DNA of 5,188 bases from Nitrososphaeraceae archaeon (lineage in GTDB: Archaea; Thermoproteota; Nitrososphaeria; Nitrososphaerales; Nitrososphaeraceae), in NCBI GenBank assembly GCA_025937665.1, contig JAICQW010000137.1, forward strand, positions 1 through 5,188, given 5' to 3'. The notes beneath the pieces were generated by a model that searched no databases, had not been told where the DNA came from, and saw nothing but the letters and a program-made list of their open reading frames with translations. Each line of letters opens with the position of its first letter. The stretch's first letter is position 1. Both the position numbers and the translations under genes were made by a program. Shown piece after piece: positions 4,835-5,188 of this stretch.

Positions 4835-4894
4835 TTACTTATGGTACCAACTTTGGTTGCTCTAAACTTGGCTTTCACTATTCCCCAAATTTAG

Positions 4895-5113
4895 AAATAA
4901 TAAAACTTTCCAAATCACTCACGTATATCATTTCATACATTTGACCAGGATTTAGACATTAGCACAAGTATTAGATTCAAAAATAAATAGAACCATTTAG
5001 TCAATTGTATCAAACATCGTCCAACTAAACTATTATTAAAAGACTTGTTAAATAGGAATGTCAATTTATTTCATATCCGAGTCTCATTCTAAGTAACACC
5101 TCATTTCAACACT
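4895..5113. other. AT-rich stretch with no recognisable gene
   Basis: I read all frames on both strands and found only short stop-broken frames (for example peptides under 10 residues from minus-strand ATGs). No tRNA-like cloverleaf, CRISPR-like repeat, strong dyad or convincing promoter was seen. Together with the hairpin region to its left, it makes about 445 bases between the GYD start and the next possible coding end. Confidence 0.6.
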
Positions 5114-5188
5114 TTATTCTACTAGCTCGAGTTTAGCAAGACATCTATTACATTCCAGAATAAAAACCCCTTTGTACTTAGATAAAAA
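5114..5188 (-). CDS. Possible C-terminal fragment of a protein with a CxxC motif (runs off the right edge)
   Basis: The minus strand is open from the right edge for 24 codons to TAA at 5116-5114, reading FLSKYKGVFILECNRCLAKL and ending in ELVE. The Cys-x2-Cys after a hydrophobic strand, followed by a short charged strand, resembles half of a small zinc-ribbon or rubredoxin-like knuckle. There is no ATG in the visible part, so the start and most of the protein would lie outside the window. An open frame this short is expected by chance fairly often, so this is a tentative call made mainly on the CxxC pattern. Confidence 0.25.
   Translation of the reverse strand, partial: FLSKYKGVFILECNRCLAKLELVE

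Larger units (their letters stand above)
4681..4886 (-). mobile_element. Possible relic of an IS200/IS605-type right end (tnpB tail or guide-RNA scaffold)
   Basis: This part of the gene-free region is richer in GC than the DNA to its right and contains both hairpins. One minus-strand frame reads KAKFRATKVGTISK, then an in-frame TAG (4833-4831), then GRGKSNRPMRKVNPVKNSLS and on to a stop at 4681, just before the GYD gene. From memory, similar strings (RPMR-x-x-NPVKN with VGT upstream) occur in tails of IS605-family tnpB genes, where the 3' end overlaps a structured guide RNA. No tnpB zinc finger or catalytic motif is visible upstream, so at most a decayed end remains. Alternatives are an unrelated structured RNA or chance. 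Confidence 0.3.

Noticed and set aside
4754..4894. Plus-strand 46-residue hydrophobic ORF (MNTFLERLFFTGFTF...)
   Set aside because: It could be a tiny membrane protein, but it has no TATA box or Shine-Dalgarno at a useful distance, and the same bases are better explained by the two hairpins and the minus-strand tail-like reading.

Overview
The window looks like chromosomal DNA of an archaeon, most likely an ammonia-oxidising thaumarchaeote (Nitrososphaeria; a Nitrososphaerales or Nitrosocosmicus-type genome is my best guess). The reasons are the AT-rich DNA, TATA-like boxes centred about 26-28 bases before several ATG codons with no Shine-Dalgarno sequence (leaderless transcription), and the protein mix: a secreted CHRD-domain protein, a MEDS-receiver signalling protein, a GYD-domain protein and an archaeal-looking short ketol-acid reductoisomerase. 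The assignment rests on protein style and promoter layout, not on a database match.

Left part (1-1001): a minus-strand gene, cut off by the left edge, encodes an exported CHRD-domain protein ending in a tandem array of 10-residue repeats (30 bases each). Its start at 769 faces a divergent plus-strand gene across a 232-base promoter region.

Middle (1002-3261): a plus-strand dual-specificity phosphatase resembling human DUSP23/VHZ is followed by a small plus-strand gene of unknown function. These converge on a minus-strand protein with a MEDS sensory domain and a receiver domain. Phosphatase and MEDS-receiver suggest a signalling neighbourhood, but opposite strands and separate promoters argue against one operon.

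Right part (3262-4668): two minus-strand genes, a small GYD-domain protein and then ilvC (ketol-acid reductoisomerase), each with its own TATA-like box. A 7-bp perfect dyad lies upstream of the ilvC promoter.

Far right (4669-5188): no confident gene. It holds two back-to-back hairpins (4768-4834) in a stretch whose minus-strand reading resembles the tail end of an IS200/IS605-type element (tentative), then about 220 bases with nothing recognisable. At the right edge is a possible C-terminal fragment of a minus-strand protein with a CxxC motif.
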